Shown: positions 1-10,374, numbered from the stretch's first letter. The stretch: DNA of 64,000 nt from Carboxylicivirga caseinilyticus (GCA_025499705.1 JAFMVE010000021.1:25706-89705); one strand, 5' to 3'. The notes: generated by a model from the letters alone, not told the origin. Program-made: numbers and translations.

Positions 1-1084
1 TATCATTTGAAAAAACTGCTTCCATTGGAACATATAAAACATCCTCGAGATCAGCTGTGTTAATAATATTACTGGTTGTCATTGCTGGACGTAAATCCTT
101 ATCGTAACCCTCCACTTTTACAGTAACCTCAAAGACTTTTGCATCGCCATTGGGTATAACCTGTCCTATGTTGGCTACTTTAATTACCTCTCCATCAAAG
201 CTCTTTTCAGGAAAGGCATCAATTCCGATTGTCACCTTCTGGCCAATTTTAATTTTAGAAATATCAATTTCATTAATAAAGGTTTTAGAGATCATACTGC
301 TCAAATCAGGTAATTCAGCAATTTGAGGACGCCAGCGACTGATGGTAGCACCTGCTTTAATTTTTTTGCCAAACCGATCGTAACTGTAAATCACCAAACC
401 GGGTTTTGGAGCTTTTACTTCAAGCTGATCAAACAATTTATCAATGTCATCAATACGCTTTTGCTGTTTTCTAACCTGTTCAAAAGCTCTGAAAACTTTG
501 TACTCATCTTGCTTTTGCTTCAGTGAGTAATTACTTTCTTTCTGCTCCAAATCGCGCTTTGTACGTTCTACATCCAGCTGTGCCTGACGGCGAACTGCCG
601 GAGATTCATACACCGACTGATCCAGAACAATTTTCTTTTCTTCCAGATCAACCATCGCATTTAGCAATTCATCACGAAGAGTACTCAAATTAAGATTCGT
701 GTCAATCTTTGCATCTTCATAAGCATTGTAAGCTGTTTCATAATCTTCTGCTGCTTTGGTTCTTAATTCTTCAACTGCAGCATGATCAAGTGTAGCAACA
801 TAACCTCCTGAATCAACTTCTGTTCCTTCCTCAACAATGCTTGTCACCTTAATCTCATAAAGATCAATATTGCGACTGTTCATCTCCTGAGGCAAAACAA
901 TTAATTCGGAGTTTTCTGTTTGGAGTTGACCGGTTGAGTATACTTGTGAAATAAAGTTACCTTTTATAACCGGTGTACTTAAGTAATTTGAAACGTCTGT
1001 TTTGGCAGGGGTAAGAATATAAATTGCCAAAAAAATTAACACAAGGGTGCTAAGGATAAAGTAGGTTTTCTTATTCAACTTCAT
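1..1084 (-). CDS. HlyD-family efflux adaptor (membrane fusion protein), 3' end cut by window edge
   Basis: About 361 codons of a periplasmic adaptor subunit read off the left edge with no stop inside the window. The ATG at 1082-1084 is followed by a single N-terminal hydrophobic anchor (FILSTLVLIFLAIYIL). A biotinyl-lipoyl-like stretch follows, then a long charged coiled-coil hairpin (about residues 120-215), then a second lipoyl half with KAPKPGLVIY, and a beta-barrel domain. This order is that of HlyD/MacA/RND-type adaptors that bridge an inner-membrane transporter and an outer-membrane channel. The partner pump genes would be downstream on the minus strand, beyond position 1. The substrate cannot be told: ABC (MacB-like) and RND partners are both possible. 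Confidence 0.85.
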   Translation of the reverse strand, partial: MKLNKKTYFILSTLVLIFLAIYILTPAKTDVSNYLSTPVIKGNFISQVYSTGQLQTENSELIVLPQEMNSRNIDLYEIKVTSIVEEGTEVDSGGYVATLDHAAVEELRTKAAEDYETAYNAYEDAKIDTNLNLSTLRDELLNAMVDLEEKKIVLDQSVYESPAVRRQAQLDVERTKRDLEQKESNYSLKQKQDEYKVFRAFEQVRKQQKRIDDIDKLFDQLEVKAPKPGLVIYSYDRFGKKIKAGATISRWRPQIAELPDLSSMISKTFINEIDISKIKIGQKVTIGIDAFPEKSFDGEVIKVANIGQVIPNGDAKVFEVTVKVEGYDKDLRPAMTTSNIINTADLEDVLYVPMEAVFSND

Positions 1085-1137
1085 TATTTAAGGGTTTAGA
1101 CTACGATGATAGCCAAAATAAATTATTATTAACATAA

Positions 1138-1162
1138 AAGGCTCGTTAAAACAACGAGCCTT
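1138..1162 (-). terminator. Rho-independent terminator of glmM
   Basis: A 10-bp perfect stem (AAGGCTCGTT / AACGAGCCTT) with a 5-nt loop is followed on the minus strand by TTTATGTT. It lies just past the glmM stop codon and before the adaptor gene, so the two genes are probably separate transcripts. Confidence 0.8.
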
Positions 1163-1187
1163 CCTGTTAAATATTGTTAACTACGAA

Positions 1188-2573
1188 TTAAATTATTGAC
1201 TTTATATCCGATATGATGCTCTTTGCAAGCTCATTGGCATCTTCCATTGTTTTTGCTTCAGCATAAATACGAATAATTGGCTCGGTATTACTTTTACGTA
1301 ACTGAACCCATTTTTCAGCAAAATCAATTTTCAATCCATCAATATCATTGATTTGCTCATTTGAATATTTCTCTTTGATTTGTTCCAGTATTTTATCAAC
1401 ATCAATACCTGCGGTTAATTCAATCTTGTTTTTAGAAATAAAATATTCAGGATATTTAGCGCGTAAAGCAGAGCAACTGATTCCAGCTTTTGCCAGATGA
1501 GTAAGAAATAAACCAATACCAACCAGCGCATCTCTACCATAATGGCTTTCAGGATAGATTACTCCGCCATTGCCTTCTCCACCGATTAACGCATTTGTGT
1601 CCTTCATGGCGGTAACAACATTTACTTCACCAACTGCAGCAGCTGTATATTCCCCGCCATAAGCTCTTGTAACATCAGCCAAGGCACGTGTTGATGATAG
1701 GTTTGAAACAGTATTACCTGTTTTATGAGCCAGAAGATAATCAGCCACTGCAACCAAGGTATATTCTTCACCAAACATCGAACCATCTTCATTGATGATT
1801 GCCAAACGATCTACATCCGGATCAACAACAAAGCCAACATCTGCCTTTTTCTCTTTAATAGTATTTGAAATTTCTGTCAAATGCTCTGGTAAAGGTTCCG
1901 GATTATGAGGAAATTGTCCGTTGGGCTCGGTATATAATTCAATAACTTTTGATACACCCAAAGCTTTAAGTAAATCAGGAAGAACAATTCCACCAACACT
2001 ATTTACACAATCAACAGCTACTGTAAAATTGGCATTTTTAATGGCTTCCACATCAACCATTTCCAGATTCAACACATGTTGAATGTGAAAATCATTATAT
2101 GTATCTTTTTCTTCTACTTGTCCCAATTCATCAACATCGGCAAATACAAAACTTTCTTCTTCAGCAATTTTAAGTACTTCTGCTCCATCGGCTGCACTTA
2201 AAAATTCACCCTTCTCATTTAAAAGCTTTAAAGCATTCCATTGTTTTGGGTTATGACTGGCAGTAAGAATGATTCCTCCGTTGGCATTTTCTTCCGTAAC
2301 AGCAATCTCGGTGGTTGGTGTGGTTGCCAAACCGATATTTACTACATCAATACCCAGACCTTGCAAACTACCGATCACGAGGTTCTTTACCATCTCGCCA
2401 GAGATGCGGGCATCACGGCCAACAACAATCTTAAGTTTAATACCAGGATGACGAAGTTTAGCCCATTGCCCGTAAGCCGAAGTAAACTTAACTACATCCA
2501 ATGGAGAAAGGCCTTCTCCGGTTCTACCTCCGATTGTTCCCCTGATACCTGAAATAGATTTAATTAAAGTCAT
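1188..2573 (-). CDS. glmM: Phosphoglucosamine mutase / phosphomannomutase family protein
   Basis: A 461-aa alpha-D-phosphohexomutase. The active-site loop TASHNP places the phosphoserine at about Ser106. The metal-binding loop DPDVDR is at about residues 251-256, and the C-terminal phosphate-binding region RKSNTEPIIRIYAEA is present. The family interconverts hexose 6- and 1-phosphates; in Bacteroidota this type is usually annotated GlmM (glucosamine-6-P to glucosamine-1-P for peptidoglycan and LPS). A phosphomannomutase role cannot be excluded from sequence alone. The start at 2573 is chosen over an in-frame ATG at 2603 because the family begins MTLIKSISGIRGT and because a promoter -7 element sits at 2601-2608. 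It is monocistronic, ending in the hairpin at 1138-1162. Confidence 0.88.
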   Translation of the reverse strand: MTLIKSISGIRGTIGGRTGEGLSPLDVVKFTSAYGQWAKLRHPGIKLKIVVGRDARISGEMVKNLVIGSLQGLGIDVVNIGLATTPTTEIAVTEENANGGIILTASHNPKQWNALKLLNEKGEFLSAADGAEVLKIAEEESFVFADVDELGQVEEKDTYNDFHIQHVLNLEMVDVEAIKNANFTVAVDCVNSVGGIVLPDLLKALGVSKVIELYTEPNGQFPHNPEPLPEHLTEISNTIKEKKADVGFVVDPDVDRLAIINEDGSMFGEEYTLVAVADYLLAHKTGNTVSNLSSTRALADVTRAYGGEYTAAAVGEVNVVTAMKDTNALIGGEGNGGVIYPESHYGRDALVGIGLFLTHLAKAGISCSALRAKYPEYFISKNKIELTAGIDVDKILEQIKEKYSNEQINDIDGLKIDFAEKWVQLRKSNTEPIIRIYAEAKTMEDANELAKSIISDIKSII

Positions 2574-2600
2574 AAATAATGTATTTGTTTTGCTGAGGCA

Positions 2601-2630
2601 CAAAATTGAATGAATTTTTTAACAATGCAA
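2601..2630 (-). promoter_or_regulatory. Bacteroidota-type promoter of glmM
   Basis: On the minus strand TTG (2628-2630) is followed by exactly 19 nt and then CAATTTTG (2601-2608). This is one mismatch from the TTG-N19-TAnnTTTG consensus of the Bacteroidota primary sigma factor. It predicts a short leader of about 20 nt to the ATG at 2573. Confidence 0.6.
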
Positions 2631-2805
2631 ATGATATATGATAGGCTTTTCATTCTGTTTGACAGGATTTCACATTTAATTAACGAATAAAAATACCAAT
2701 TATTGATAAAAAGACTTCTAATCAGACATTTTTTCACTAAAAGCTAAGGTATGGCAATTGTTTTTTTATCAACTTTGCATTTTGCAATTTATACACACAA
2801 AACAA

Positions 2806-3687
2806 ATGCGTAACGAGCGTAATTTTAAGCGAAAGCCAGGGCGAAAATTTGGCGATCAGGAAGAGAGAGAAGAGCGTAGAGATGCTGCCAAAAAGGTGGT
2901 TAAAAAAAATCAATCTAAAATCGCTATTGAACCTCCTAAATATAACGAAACAGAAAAATCGGTTATTAAAGATAAAATCAGGTTAAATCGTTTTGTGGCG
3001 AATGCCGGAATATGTAGTCGTCGTGAAGCAGATAAGTTAATTGCTGATGGTGAGATTACGGTTAATGGCAAAGTAATTACCGAAATGGGCGTTAGCGTAT
3101 CGATGAAAGATGATGTGCGTTATCAGGGCAAGAAGCTAAATGCAGAAGAGAAAGTCTATGTTCTTTTAAACAAGCCGAAGGATTACGTTACCACTGTTGA
3201 AGACAAGCATGCCAAACATACTGTAATGGAGTTGGTTCAAGATGCTGCTCCTGTTCGAATTTATCCTGTTGGCCGACTGGACCGTATGACAACCGGACTT
3301 TTACTTTTAACCAATGATGGTGATTTAACCAAAACACTTACGCATCCTAAATATAATGCGAAGAAGATTTATCATGTATTTACTGATAAACCTGTTTTTG
3401 CTAACCACCTCGACCAATTGGCAAAAGGTATTACTCTGGAAGATGGTCCTATTCATGCAGATGCCATCAGCTTTGCTGATAAAGATGACAAAACACAGGT
3501 AGGAATCGAAATCCATTCGGGTCGTAACCGTATTGTTCGTCGTATGTTTGAGCATCTGGGATATAAAGTTGTGAAGCTCGACCGTGTATACTTTGCAGGT
3601 TTAACAAAGCAAAACATACCACGTGGAAAATGGCGTTACTTGACAGTTAAAGAAGTAACCCGATTAAAAGCCGGGATGTTAAGATAA
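2806..3687 (+). CDS. rluB: RsuA/RluB-family 23S rRNA pseudouridine synthase
   Basis: 293 aa. A basic, low-complexity N-terminal tail (about 55 residues) precedes an S4 RNA-binding domain (LNRFVANAGICSRREADKLI, about 60-105). The pseudouridine synthase domain has the signature GRLDRMTTGLLLLTNDGDL, with the catalytic Asp at about 159. The family isomerises a specific uridine in rRNA; RluB acts on 23S U2605 in E. coli. The start at 2806 is preferred over the upstream ATG at 2758 because a TTTGCA-type -7 region (2770-2779) lies between them and the upstream extension is not family-like. The basic extension is usual for Bacteroidota members. The gene ends in a strong terminator. Confidence 0.85.
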   Translation: MRNERNFKRKPGRKFGDQEEREERRDAAKKVVKKNQSKIAIEPPKYNETEKSVIKDKIRLNRFVANAGICSRREADKLIADGEITVNGKVITEMGVSVSMKDDVRYQGKKLNAEEKVYVLLNKPKDYVTTVEDKHAKHTVMELVQDAAPVRIYPVGRLDRMTTGLLLLTNDGDLTKTLTHPKYNAKKIYHVFTDKPVFANHLDQLAKGITLEDGPIHADAISFADKDDKTQVGIEIHSGRNRIVRRMFEHLGYKVVKLDRVYFAGLTKQNIPRGKWRYLTVKEVTRLKAGMLR

Positions 3688-3693
3688 AATTAG

Positions 3694-3720
3694 AAGAGCC
3701 TTTATATTGGCTCTTTTTTT
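3694..3720 (+). terminator. Rho-independent terminator after rluB
   Basis: AAGAGCC / GGCTCTT stem with an 8-nt loop, followed by seven T residues on the plus strand. It sits 7 nt after the rluB stop. Confidence 0.85.
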
Positions 3721-3757
3721 GTATTTTTCGCTTACTAACAAATATCGAGAAGTTACT

Positions 3758-6142
3758 ATGCCTACCAAAGCTTCAAAATATCTGACATATTTCTTTCTCT
3801 CAATCCTAATAGCAGGTTTTACAAAAACCACCGCACAGGAAATAAACGGAGTCGTAGTCGATGCGATCACCCGTCAATCAATTCCTTTTGTAAATGTAGC
3901 CTATGGAGATCAAAAAGGAACCATAACAGACATTGATGGTAAGTTTAAAATTGCAAAAATAGAATCAACGGACAACATTCGTTTTTCTTGTCTGGGTTAT
4001 TATCCATTTCAGCTTAAAAGTAATGAGATTGATCCCTTCCTTACCATAAAACTACAACCAATACAATACGAACTGGACGAAATCAATGTAGTTCCCGGTG
4101 AGAACCCTGCTGTTGCCATAATGAGAAATGTTATAGAAAACAGCGACCAACATAACCCTTCCTTATATCAACCTTTTAGTTGTATTCTCTATCATAAAAT
4201 GATTGTAGAATATGATATGCCCGAAGAAATCAGAGAGGAAGAACTACCCAAACTAATGAATGATTTGGGCTTGAGTAAAGACAGCTACCTGATGTTGTTT
4301 GAGTCGGTCTCGGAGAAAAGACATTTTAAGAAAGGAATGGATAAAGAACGGATTCTATCGGGAAGAGTCAGTGGCATGAAGAATGCAACCCTCGCATCTT
4401 TACCTGCAATGCTTCAACCTTTTTCATTTTACGATCAATATCTTAAAATACTTGACAGTGACTATTTAAATCCGGCATCCAAACCGGGGTTAAATAATTA
4501 TTACTTTCAATTGCTCGATACTATTGTAGATAACAAAGGAGATTCTATTTACTACATCTCGTACAATCCCAAACCCACTCAAAATTTCAGAGGGCTAAGC
4601 GGTACCTTTCATATTCAGAAGTCAGACTGGGCAATTAAAAGTGTTGTTGCCAAAACAGCAGGTTCCAATAAAGGTTTAAGTTTATACATCAAACAAAATT
4701 ACCAACCTACTGAAGAAGGATTCTGGTTTCCACATCAGCTGGAGAGCAGTCTCGAATTTAAAAGCATTGGATCATCACAGCAACTACCCTATCCGTTGAT
4801 TGGAAAAGGAAAAAGTTATGTGACAGCAATTAATACAAAACCTGATTTTACTGCCCGGGATTTTGATAATGTAGTTTTTGAAGATGCCACATTGGCACAA
4901 ACATCTCCCGAGGTAGGATTATACCGTTACGAGCCTCTTACAGCGCGTGATTCATTAACTTATCATCTGCTTGATAGCATTGGCAAAAGAGCACATCTGG
5001 ATGCTATAATTAATCTTCAGCTTTCGATGATTAAGGGTTATTTGCCTGCTGGCAAATTTCAATTAGACCTGAGACGTTTCTTTGATTACAATGATTTTGA
5101 AGGATTCAAAATAGGTTTGGGTATTTATACCAGTCCAAAAATTTCAACAAAATTCTCAACCGGTGGATATATAACTTATGGCTTTGGAGACAAGGAATGG
5201 AAATATGGTGGTTCTTTTTTTCTTACACCCTTTAAAAGAGACGAAAACCGATTTATTATCGATTATAAAGATGATGTGTTTGCTACCGGAGAATTAAGCT
5301 TTTTGGATGGTGTTCAAAAGAATTCGGCAGAGATATTCCGAGGCTTATTAACTGAAACCATGGATCGAACACAAGAAATTAAATTGGGTACTGAGTTTCG
5401 CTTTCTGAGGTATTTTAAAACCGGATTGTATTATAAAAACGCCACAGTAACTCCGAAAAAAAGTTATCGCTTTTTAGAAACTGATGAAGTTGCTCCTGAA
5501 TTTGATTTTCAGGAAGCGTCAGTGAAATTAAAGTGGGCACATCGCGAAACATTTACAAACTCAGCACTTGGATTTCTTTCGGAAGGAACTAATTACCCAA
5601 CAGTATGGATAAACGGTACCTATGGACAATGGCAGCAAAACGGCACTTTTAATTATCAAAAGCTGGAAGCACAGGTAGAAAAAACCTTTAACTACCCCAA
5701 TGCCATGTATACAAATTTAAGAGTACAAGGAGGCAAGTTATTTGGTGAATACCCATCAACTTTTATGTACAGTTCACTGGGATCGTATAAGAGATTTACC
5801 ATTTTCATCCCTAACTCTTTTGCTACCATGCGCCTGAATGAATTTGCAACAGAGCAATTCTCAGCTGTTTATTTTTCACATGGCATACCACTTGCACTAA
5901 ATACCAACCAACGCATTAAACCTGAGATTATCCTTACCACCAATGCCGCCTGGGGTGAAGCACCCAATGGTATCAGTTCAATGGAAAAGGGCTATTATGA
6001 ATCGGGATTCTATTTACGAAACCTGCTTTCTAATTTTATTTTCCGATATGGGTTATCGGTTCATTACCGATATGGTCCCTATAAACTGGATAAAGAAATT
6101 GACAACTGGGCTTTTAAACTGGGAGTGGAATTTGCTCTATAA
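3758..6142 (+). CDS. DUF5686 / carboxypeptidase-regulatory-like outer-membrane protein
   Basis: 794 aa. A signal peptide (MPTKASKYLTYFFLSILIAGFTKTTAQ, in two parts: basic head and hydrophobic core) is followed by a carboxypeptidase-regulatory-like beta-sandwich (about residues 28-115; INGVVVDAITRQSIPFVNV, ITDIDGKFKI). The long remainder matches the Bacteroidota DUF5686 family and ends in alternating beta strands with many aromatics, as expected for a C-terminal outer-membrane barrel (final strand WAFKLGVEFAL). The function of the family is unknown; the architecture resembles TonB-dependent receptors without a plug. The start is set at the ATG at 3758 because the upstream in-frame ATG at 3707 lies inside the rluB terminator. 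Confidence 0.75.
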   Translation: MPTKASKYLTYFFLSILIAGFTKTTAQEINGVVVDAITRQSIPFVNVAYGDQKGTITDIDGKFKIAKIESTDNIRFSCLGYYPFQLKSNEIDPFLTIKLQPIQYELDEINVVPGENPAVAIMRNVIENSDQHNPSLYQPFSCILYHKMIVEYDMPEEIREEELPKLMNDLGLSKDSYLMLFESVSEKRHFKKGMDKERILSGRVSGMKNATLASLPAMLQPFSFYDQYLKILDSDYLNPASKPGLNNYYFQLLDTIVDNKGDSIYYISYNPKPTQNFRGLSGTFHIQKSDWAIKSVVAKTAGSNKGLSLYIKQNYQPTEEGFWFPHQLESSLEFKSIGSSQQLPYPLIGKGKSYVTAINTKPDFTARDFDNVVFEDATLAQTSPEVGLYRYEPLTARDSLTYHLLDSIGKRAHLDAIINLQLSMIKGYLPAGKFQLDLRRFFDYNDFEGFKIGLGIYTSPKISTKFSTGGYITYGFGDKEWKYGGSFFLTPFKRDENRFIIDYKDDVFATGELSFLDGVQKNSAEIFRGLLTETMDRTQEIKLGTEFRFLRYFKTGLYYKNATVTPKKSYRFLETDEVAPEFDFQEASVKLKWAHRETFTNSALGFLSEGTNYPTVWINGTYGQWQQNGTFNYQKLEAQVEKTFNYPNAMYTNLRVQGGKLFGEYPSTFMYSSLGSYKRFTIFIPNSFATMRLNEFATEQFSAVYFSHGIPLALNTNQRIKPEIILTTNAAWGEAPNGISSMEKGYYESGFYLRNLLSNFIFRYGLSVHYRYGPYKLDKEIDNWAFKLGVEFAL

Positions 6143-6238
6143 TCAATATGTCTATTATTCAATGAAATAATTCCGATTTTCCAATGACAAAGTTTTTAAA
6201 AAGACGATAGTTTAACCCCCAATATGATTATTTTTTGA

Positions 6239-6300
6239 AGGCCGGAGGCCTGACTGTAACAACACAGTACGTCAGTGCAGTGTTTCCGGATAATTGCACT
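6239..6300. repeat. Cluster of three short inverted repeats, function unknown
   Basis: Three hairpin-capable motifs lie end to end in the gap between convergent genes. They are AGGCC-GGA-GGCCT (6239-6251), ACTGT-N6-ACAGT (6253-6268) and AGTGCA-N15-TGCACT (6274-6300). None has a U-tract on either strand, so it is not a standard terminator. It could be a remnant of a REP-like element or a structured 3' UTR of the DUF5686 gene. Confidence 0.35.
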
Positions 6301-6313
6301 AAACGGACACAAA

Positions 6314-6342
6314 CAAAAAGGGCTGCGAATAAACACAGCCCT
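6314..6342 (-). terminator. Rho-independent terminator of valS
   Basis: AGGGCTG / CAGCCCT stem (6320-6326 with 6336-6342) is followed on the minus strand by TTTTTGTTTG, 25 nt after the valS stop. Confidence 0.8.
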
Positions 6343-6367
6343 CTCCTTTATTTCAAATTACCTCTTT

Positions 6368-8983
6368 TTATTTTTCCAAACGAGCAATACTTTCAGTAAG
6401 GGTTTTAATCTTTGCCTCAGCATCTGCTTGCTTCTGACGCTCTTTGGCAACCACTGCTTCAGGGGCACTACCCACAAAACGCTCGTTACTCAGCTTCTTC
6501 ATCACTCCATTAAGGAATCCTTGCTGGTGAGCCAGTTCTTTACGCAGTTTTTCCAATTCGGCTTCTACATCAATCATGCCATCCATCGGAACAAAATATT
6601 CGTTGGTACGTGCCATAAACGACACGGCTCCTTCTGTTTTTTCTGATACCATTGTCATTTCTCTGATGTTTGCCATTTTCACTAATACGGCATCAAAGTC
6701 AGCAGCGTAATTCTCACCTCCCAGTACATCCAGATTCAAGGCATCTTTCATTGGAATATTTTTCTCCTTTCGAATGGTACGAATTCCACCTACAGCCTCC
6801 TTCATGATCTCAAACTTATCCAGTAAGTCAGCATTCAAAGGCTTTGCAACAGGCATATCCGATACCATTATACTCTCACCCTCTTTACGATCTTCCAAAG
6901 TCTGCCATATTTCTTCTGTTAAGAAAGGCATGAAAGGATGTAACAAGCGCAACATCTTGTCGAAGAATTCAACCGTTGCTTTGTATGTTGCTCCATCCAA
7001 TGGTTGCTGGTATGCAGGCTTAATAGCCTCTAAATACCAAGATGAAAACTCCTGCCAGAATACAGTGTAAACCGTCATCAAAGCATCAGATATACGATAT
7101 TTCGAGAAATGATCGTTTACTATTTCAATGGTCTGATCCAGTTTGGCATCGAACCAGCTGATTGCTTGTTTCACATATTCAGGTTGCTCAATAGAATTAT
7201 TTATTTCCCAACCTTTCACTAAACGGAATGCATTCCAGATTTTATTGGCAAAGTTACGTCCTTGCTCAGGTAAACTCTCGTCGAACAATAAGTCTCCACC
7301 TGCAGGCGAACATAACAACATACCAACGCGAACACCATCAGCACCGTAAGTAGCCATCAGATCCAATGGATCGGGTGAGTTGCCCAGCTGTTTACTCATC
7401 TTACGTCCTTGCTTATCGCGCACCATACCTGTGAAATACACATTACGGAATGGGAATGTACCTTTGAACTCATAACCCGCCATAATCATACGGGCCACCC
7501 AGAAAAAGATAATATCATGACCTGTAACCAAATCGTTGGTTGGGTAGTAATAATCCACTTCGTTATTCTGATCGAATACCGACATCGGCCACAACCATGA
7601 TGAAGCCCATGTATCAAGCACATCTTCTTCCTGAGTTAAATCAGCAACAGTCAATGCACTGTTTCCGGTAGCAGTTTTTGCTTTTTCAACTGCATCTTCG
7701 ATGGTTGATGCTACAAAGAATTCTCCCGATTCCAAATAAAAAACAGGGATTCGATGTCCCCAGTAAAGCTGACGTGAAATACACCAGTCTTTAACATTCT
7801 CCATCCAGTGACGGTAAACATTCTTGAATTTAGCAGGATGAAACTTAACCTCATCATTCATTACAGCATCCAGGGCAACTTTTGCCATATCGCTCATTTT
7901 CAAGAACCATTGGGTACTTAATTTAGGCTCTATAACAGCACCTGTACGCTCCGAACATCCTACTTTATTATCGTAATTCTCAACTTTCAAAAGATTACCT
8001 GCTTTTTCCAGTTCAGGAACAATCTCTTCACGGACTACAAAACGATCTTTACCAACAAACAGCTCAGCCTTTTCGCTTAAAGTACCGTTGTCGTTTAAGA
8101 TATCGATGCTTTCCAAATTATGACGCATTCCGATTTCGTAGTCATTGATATCATGTGCAGGCGTAATTTTCAAACATCCTGTACCAAATTCCATATCAAC
8201 ATACTCATCCTCAATGATAGGAATTGAGCGGTTTACCAAAGGAACCAAAACACGCTTGCCTCTTAAATGTGCGAAGCGTTCATCATTAGGATTGATACAA
8301 ACAGCGGTATCACCCAAAATCGTTTCAGGACGTGTTGTAGCAATCGTTACAAACTCATCTTCGCTACCTTCAATCTTATAGTTCAGATAATATAGCTTTG
8401 AGTGAACTTCTTTATAAACTACTTCTTCGTCCGATACAGCTGTTAAAGCTTCCGGATCCCAGTTTACCATTCGAATACCGCGGTAAATCAATCCTTTCTC
8501 GTACAAAGTCACGAAAGTGTCGATTACAGCCTTGCTTCGTGGCTCATCCAGAGTAAAACAGGTTCTGTCCCAATCGCATGAAGCACCCAGTTTCTTTAAC
8601 TGCTCTAAAATAATCCCACCATGCTCTTCAGTCCAGGCCCAGGCATGATTTAAAAATTCATCGCGGCTTAAATCAGCTTTATCAATTCCCTGCGTTTTTA
8701 AACGATTTACAACCTTTGCTTCTGTAGCAATGGAAGCATGGTCTGTACCTGGTACCCAACAGGCATTTTTACCCATCATTCGGGCACGTCGAATTAAAAT
8801 ATCTTGAATGGTATTGTTAAGCATATGTCCCATGTGAAGGACACCGGTGACGTTTGGTGGTGGGATTACAATGGTGTATGGTTCCCTTTCATCAGGTTCC
8901 GACTTGAAAAATCCCTTGTCCATCCAATACTTATACCACTTGTCTTCAGTAGCATTAGGACTGTACTTGCTTGCAATTTCCAT
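6368..8983 (-). CDS. valS: Valine--tRNA ligase
   Basis: 871 aa, the usual ValRS length. It is a class I synthetase with the HIGH-type motif HMGH (residues 50-53, after PPPNVTGVL) and the KMSKQ loop at about 528-532. An editing (CP1) insertion lies between them ([18 protein letters not shown]), followed by an anticodon-binding domain. The C-terminal ValRS coiled-coil arm (about 805-871, [16 protein letters not shown]) is complete. It charges tRNA-Val in the cytoplasm and edits mischarged Thr. It is monocistronic, with its own promoter -7 element and terminator. Confidence 0.97.
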   Translation of the reverse strand: MEIASKYSPNATEDKWYKYWMDKGFFKSEPDEREPYTIVIPPPNVTGVLHMGHMLNNTIQDILIRRARMMGKNACWVPGTDHASIATEAKVVNRLKTQGIDKADLSRDEFLNHAWAWTEEHGGIILEQLKKLGASCDWDRTCFTLDEPRSKAVIDTFVTLYEKGLIYRGIRMVNWDPEALTAVSDEEVVYKEVHSKLYYLNYKIEGSEDEFVTIATTRPETILGDTAVCINPNDERFAHLRGKRVLVPLVNRSIPIIEDEYVDMEFGTGCLKITPAHDINDYEIGMRHNLESIDILNDNGTLSEKAELFVGKDRFVVREEIVPELEKAGNLLKVENYDNKVGCSERTGAVIEPKLSTQWFLKMSDMAKVALDAVMNDEVKFHPAKFKNVYRHWMENVKDWCISRQLYWGHRIPVFYLESGEFFVASTIEDAVEKAKTATGNSALTVADLTQEEDVLDTWASSWLWPMSVFDQNNEVDYYYPTNDLVTGHDIIFFWVARMIMAGYEFKGTFPFRNVYFTGMVRDKQGRKMSKQLGNSPDPLDLMATYGADGVRVGMLLCSPAGGDLLFDESLPEQGRNFANKIWNAFRLVKGWEINNSIEQPEYVKQAISWFDAKLDQTIEIVNDHFSKYRISDALMTVYTVFWQEFSSWYLEAIKPAYQQPLDGATYKATVEFFDKMLRLLHPFMPFLTEEIWQTLEDRKEGESIMVSDMPVAKPLNADLLDKFEIMKEAVGGIRTIRKEKNIPMKDALNLDVLGGENYAADFDAVLVKMANIREMTMVSEKTEGAVSFMARTNEYFVPMDGMIDVEAELEKLRKELAHQQGFLNGVMKKLSNERFVGSAPEAVVAKERQKQADAEAKIKTLTESIARLEK

Positions 8984-9025
8984 ATTCTAACTTTATCTAC
9001 TTTATGTGCATTGTCAATAAGACTG

Positions 9026-9033
9026 CAAAAGTA
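9026..9033 (-). promoter_or_regulatory. Promoter -7 element of valS
   Basis: Minus strand TACTTTTG is a perfect match to TAnnTTTG, about 43 nt upstream of the valS ATG. No clear TTG is found 19 nt further upstream, so only the -7 element is claimed. Confidence 0.5.
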
Positions 9034-9114
9034 AGAAAAATTGAGAAATGGTGTTGATTGATAAGGTTTATAAAATAAAGAATTAAAATGAATACCATTG
9101 ACGTTAATAAAATC

Positions 9115-9146
9115 AAAAGAAAAGGCTGCTCACATGAGCAGCCTTT
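9115..9146 (-). terminator. Rho-independent terminator at the end of the PUL operon
   Basis: A 12-bp perfect inverted repeat (AAAGGCTGCTCA / TGAGCAGCCTTT, 9121-9146) is followed on the minus strand by TCTTTTGATTTT. It closes the transcript that ends with the aldose 1-epimerase gene. Confidence 0.85.
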
Positions 9147-9202
9147 GATAAACCGTGACAATCTATTAACACTAAAACAAGCGAAATAATTTTTGAGCTT
9201 AT

Positions 9203-10348
9203 TTATTTTTTAATTCCAAATCGATATACCGATTGAGAAGTATATTTCTTTCCGGGTTCTACTTCAATTGAAGGAAATTCAGGATGATTTGGTGCATCAG
9301 GAAAATGTTGAGTTTCCAAACAGAATGCTGTTCTGAAATCATCTTTTGAACCCGTTTTAAATGTATTTTTTGATTGCATGAAGTTACCACTGTAAAACTG
9401 TAATCCTGGTTCCGTTGTCAGAATCTCCATTGAAATACCCGTTTGATCACCAACAACTTCAGCAACTTTTTGTAATCCTTCGGAGCTTCTGTTTAATTTG
9501 TAATTGTGATCGTACCCTTTACCAAACAACAACTGCTCGTTAAGCAAAGTATCAATACGTTCTCCAATGGTTGTAAATTCTCTGAAATCAAAAGGTGTAG
9601 ATTCAACTGACAACATCTCTCCTGTAGGAATTAAAGTTGCATCAACCGGAGTGTACTCATCGGCATCAATCATTAATTGATGATTAAGAATGGTTCCACT
9701 ACCTTCTCCATTTAAATTAAAGAATGCATGATTGGTAAGGTTTGCTAAAGTAATTGCATCAGCTTCCCAGGTATATTTAATATCCAGTGCATTATCAGCG
9801 GTTAAAGCATAAATAACTTCTACTTCTAAATTACCCGGGAAATTCTCTTCGCCATCTGGTGACAGATAATTTAGTTTCAAGGTTGAATCATTTAGCTGCT
9901 CTGCATCCCAAACCACATATTGATAACCTTTAGGACCTCCATGTAAAGTATTAGGCCCATTATTTAAATTCAATTGATACTCATTCTCATTCAACATGAA
10001 ATGTCCTTTACCAATTCGGTTTCCAACACGACCAATTAAGGCTCCAAAATAGGGTTCTGTTGCATTCTTATAATCATCAAGAGATTTAAATCCTACAACC
10101 ACATCGGTCATTTGACCTGATTTATCCGGAACCCAAAGTCCTACTACACGACCTCCGTAATTAGTTATGGCAACTTCTGTTCCTGCTAAATTCTTAAGAA
10201 TATACAGATCCGTTTTCTTACCATCTATAACAGTTTGAAAATCTGCTTTATTCAAAAGTTGAGAAGAACGAATACTATCGCCCTCCCCTGATTTATGAAA
10301 GTGACAGCCTGCCAGCAAAATTGTCAGGCTTAAAAGGATTGATCTCAT
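9203..10348 (-). CDS. galM: Aldose 1-epimerase (galactose mutarotase), lipoprotein
   Basis: 381 aa. An N-terminal lipobox (LTILLAGC, Cys15) makes this a lipoprotein of the periplasmic or outer-membrane face rather than a cytoplasmic GalM. The mutarotase fold is recognisable from NYGGRVVGLWVPDKSG, the GRVGNRIGKGHF motif, TNHAFFNLNGEGSG (catalytic-type His) and the C-terminal EPGLQFYSGNF with a catalytic-type Glu. The family interconverts alpha and beta anomers of free aldoses. As the last gene of an arabinose-type PUL it probably equilibrates released L-arabinose or galactose before uptake; that role is inference. Confidence 0.88.
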   Translation of the reverse strand: MRSILLSLTILLAGCHFHKSGEGDSIRSSQLLNKADFQTVIDGKKTDLYILKNLAGTEVAITNYGGRVVGLWVPDKSGQMTDVVVGFKSLDDYKNATEPYFGALIGRVGNRIGKGHFMLNENEYQLNLNNGPNTLHGGPKGYQYVVWDAEQLNDSTLKLNYLSPDGEENFPGNLEVEVIYALTADNALDIKYTWEADAITLANLTNHAFFNLNGEGSGTILNHQLMIDADEYTPVDATLIPTGEMLSVESTPFDFREFTTIGERIDTLLNEQLLFGKGYDHNYKLNRSSEGLQKVAEVVGDQTGISMEILTTEPGLQFYSGNFMQSKNTFKTGSKDDFRTAFCLETQHFPDAPNHPEFPSIEVEPGKKYTSQSVYRFGIKK

Positions 10349-10374
10349 CAGATACTGATTTTAATTAGTTTATA

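Noticed and set aside
323..526. Plus-strand ORF of 67 codons inside the left-edge adaptor gene
   Set aside because: It lies antisense to a coding frame with clear HlyD features, has no signal of its own and shows low-complexity composition. I treat it as a shadow.
6774..7070. Several plus-strand ORFs of 60-120 codons across valS
   Set aside because: All are antisense to an intact ValRS reading frame with complete motifs. No recognisable domain or ribosome-binding context.
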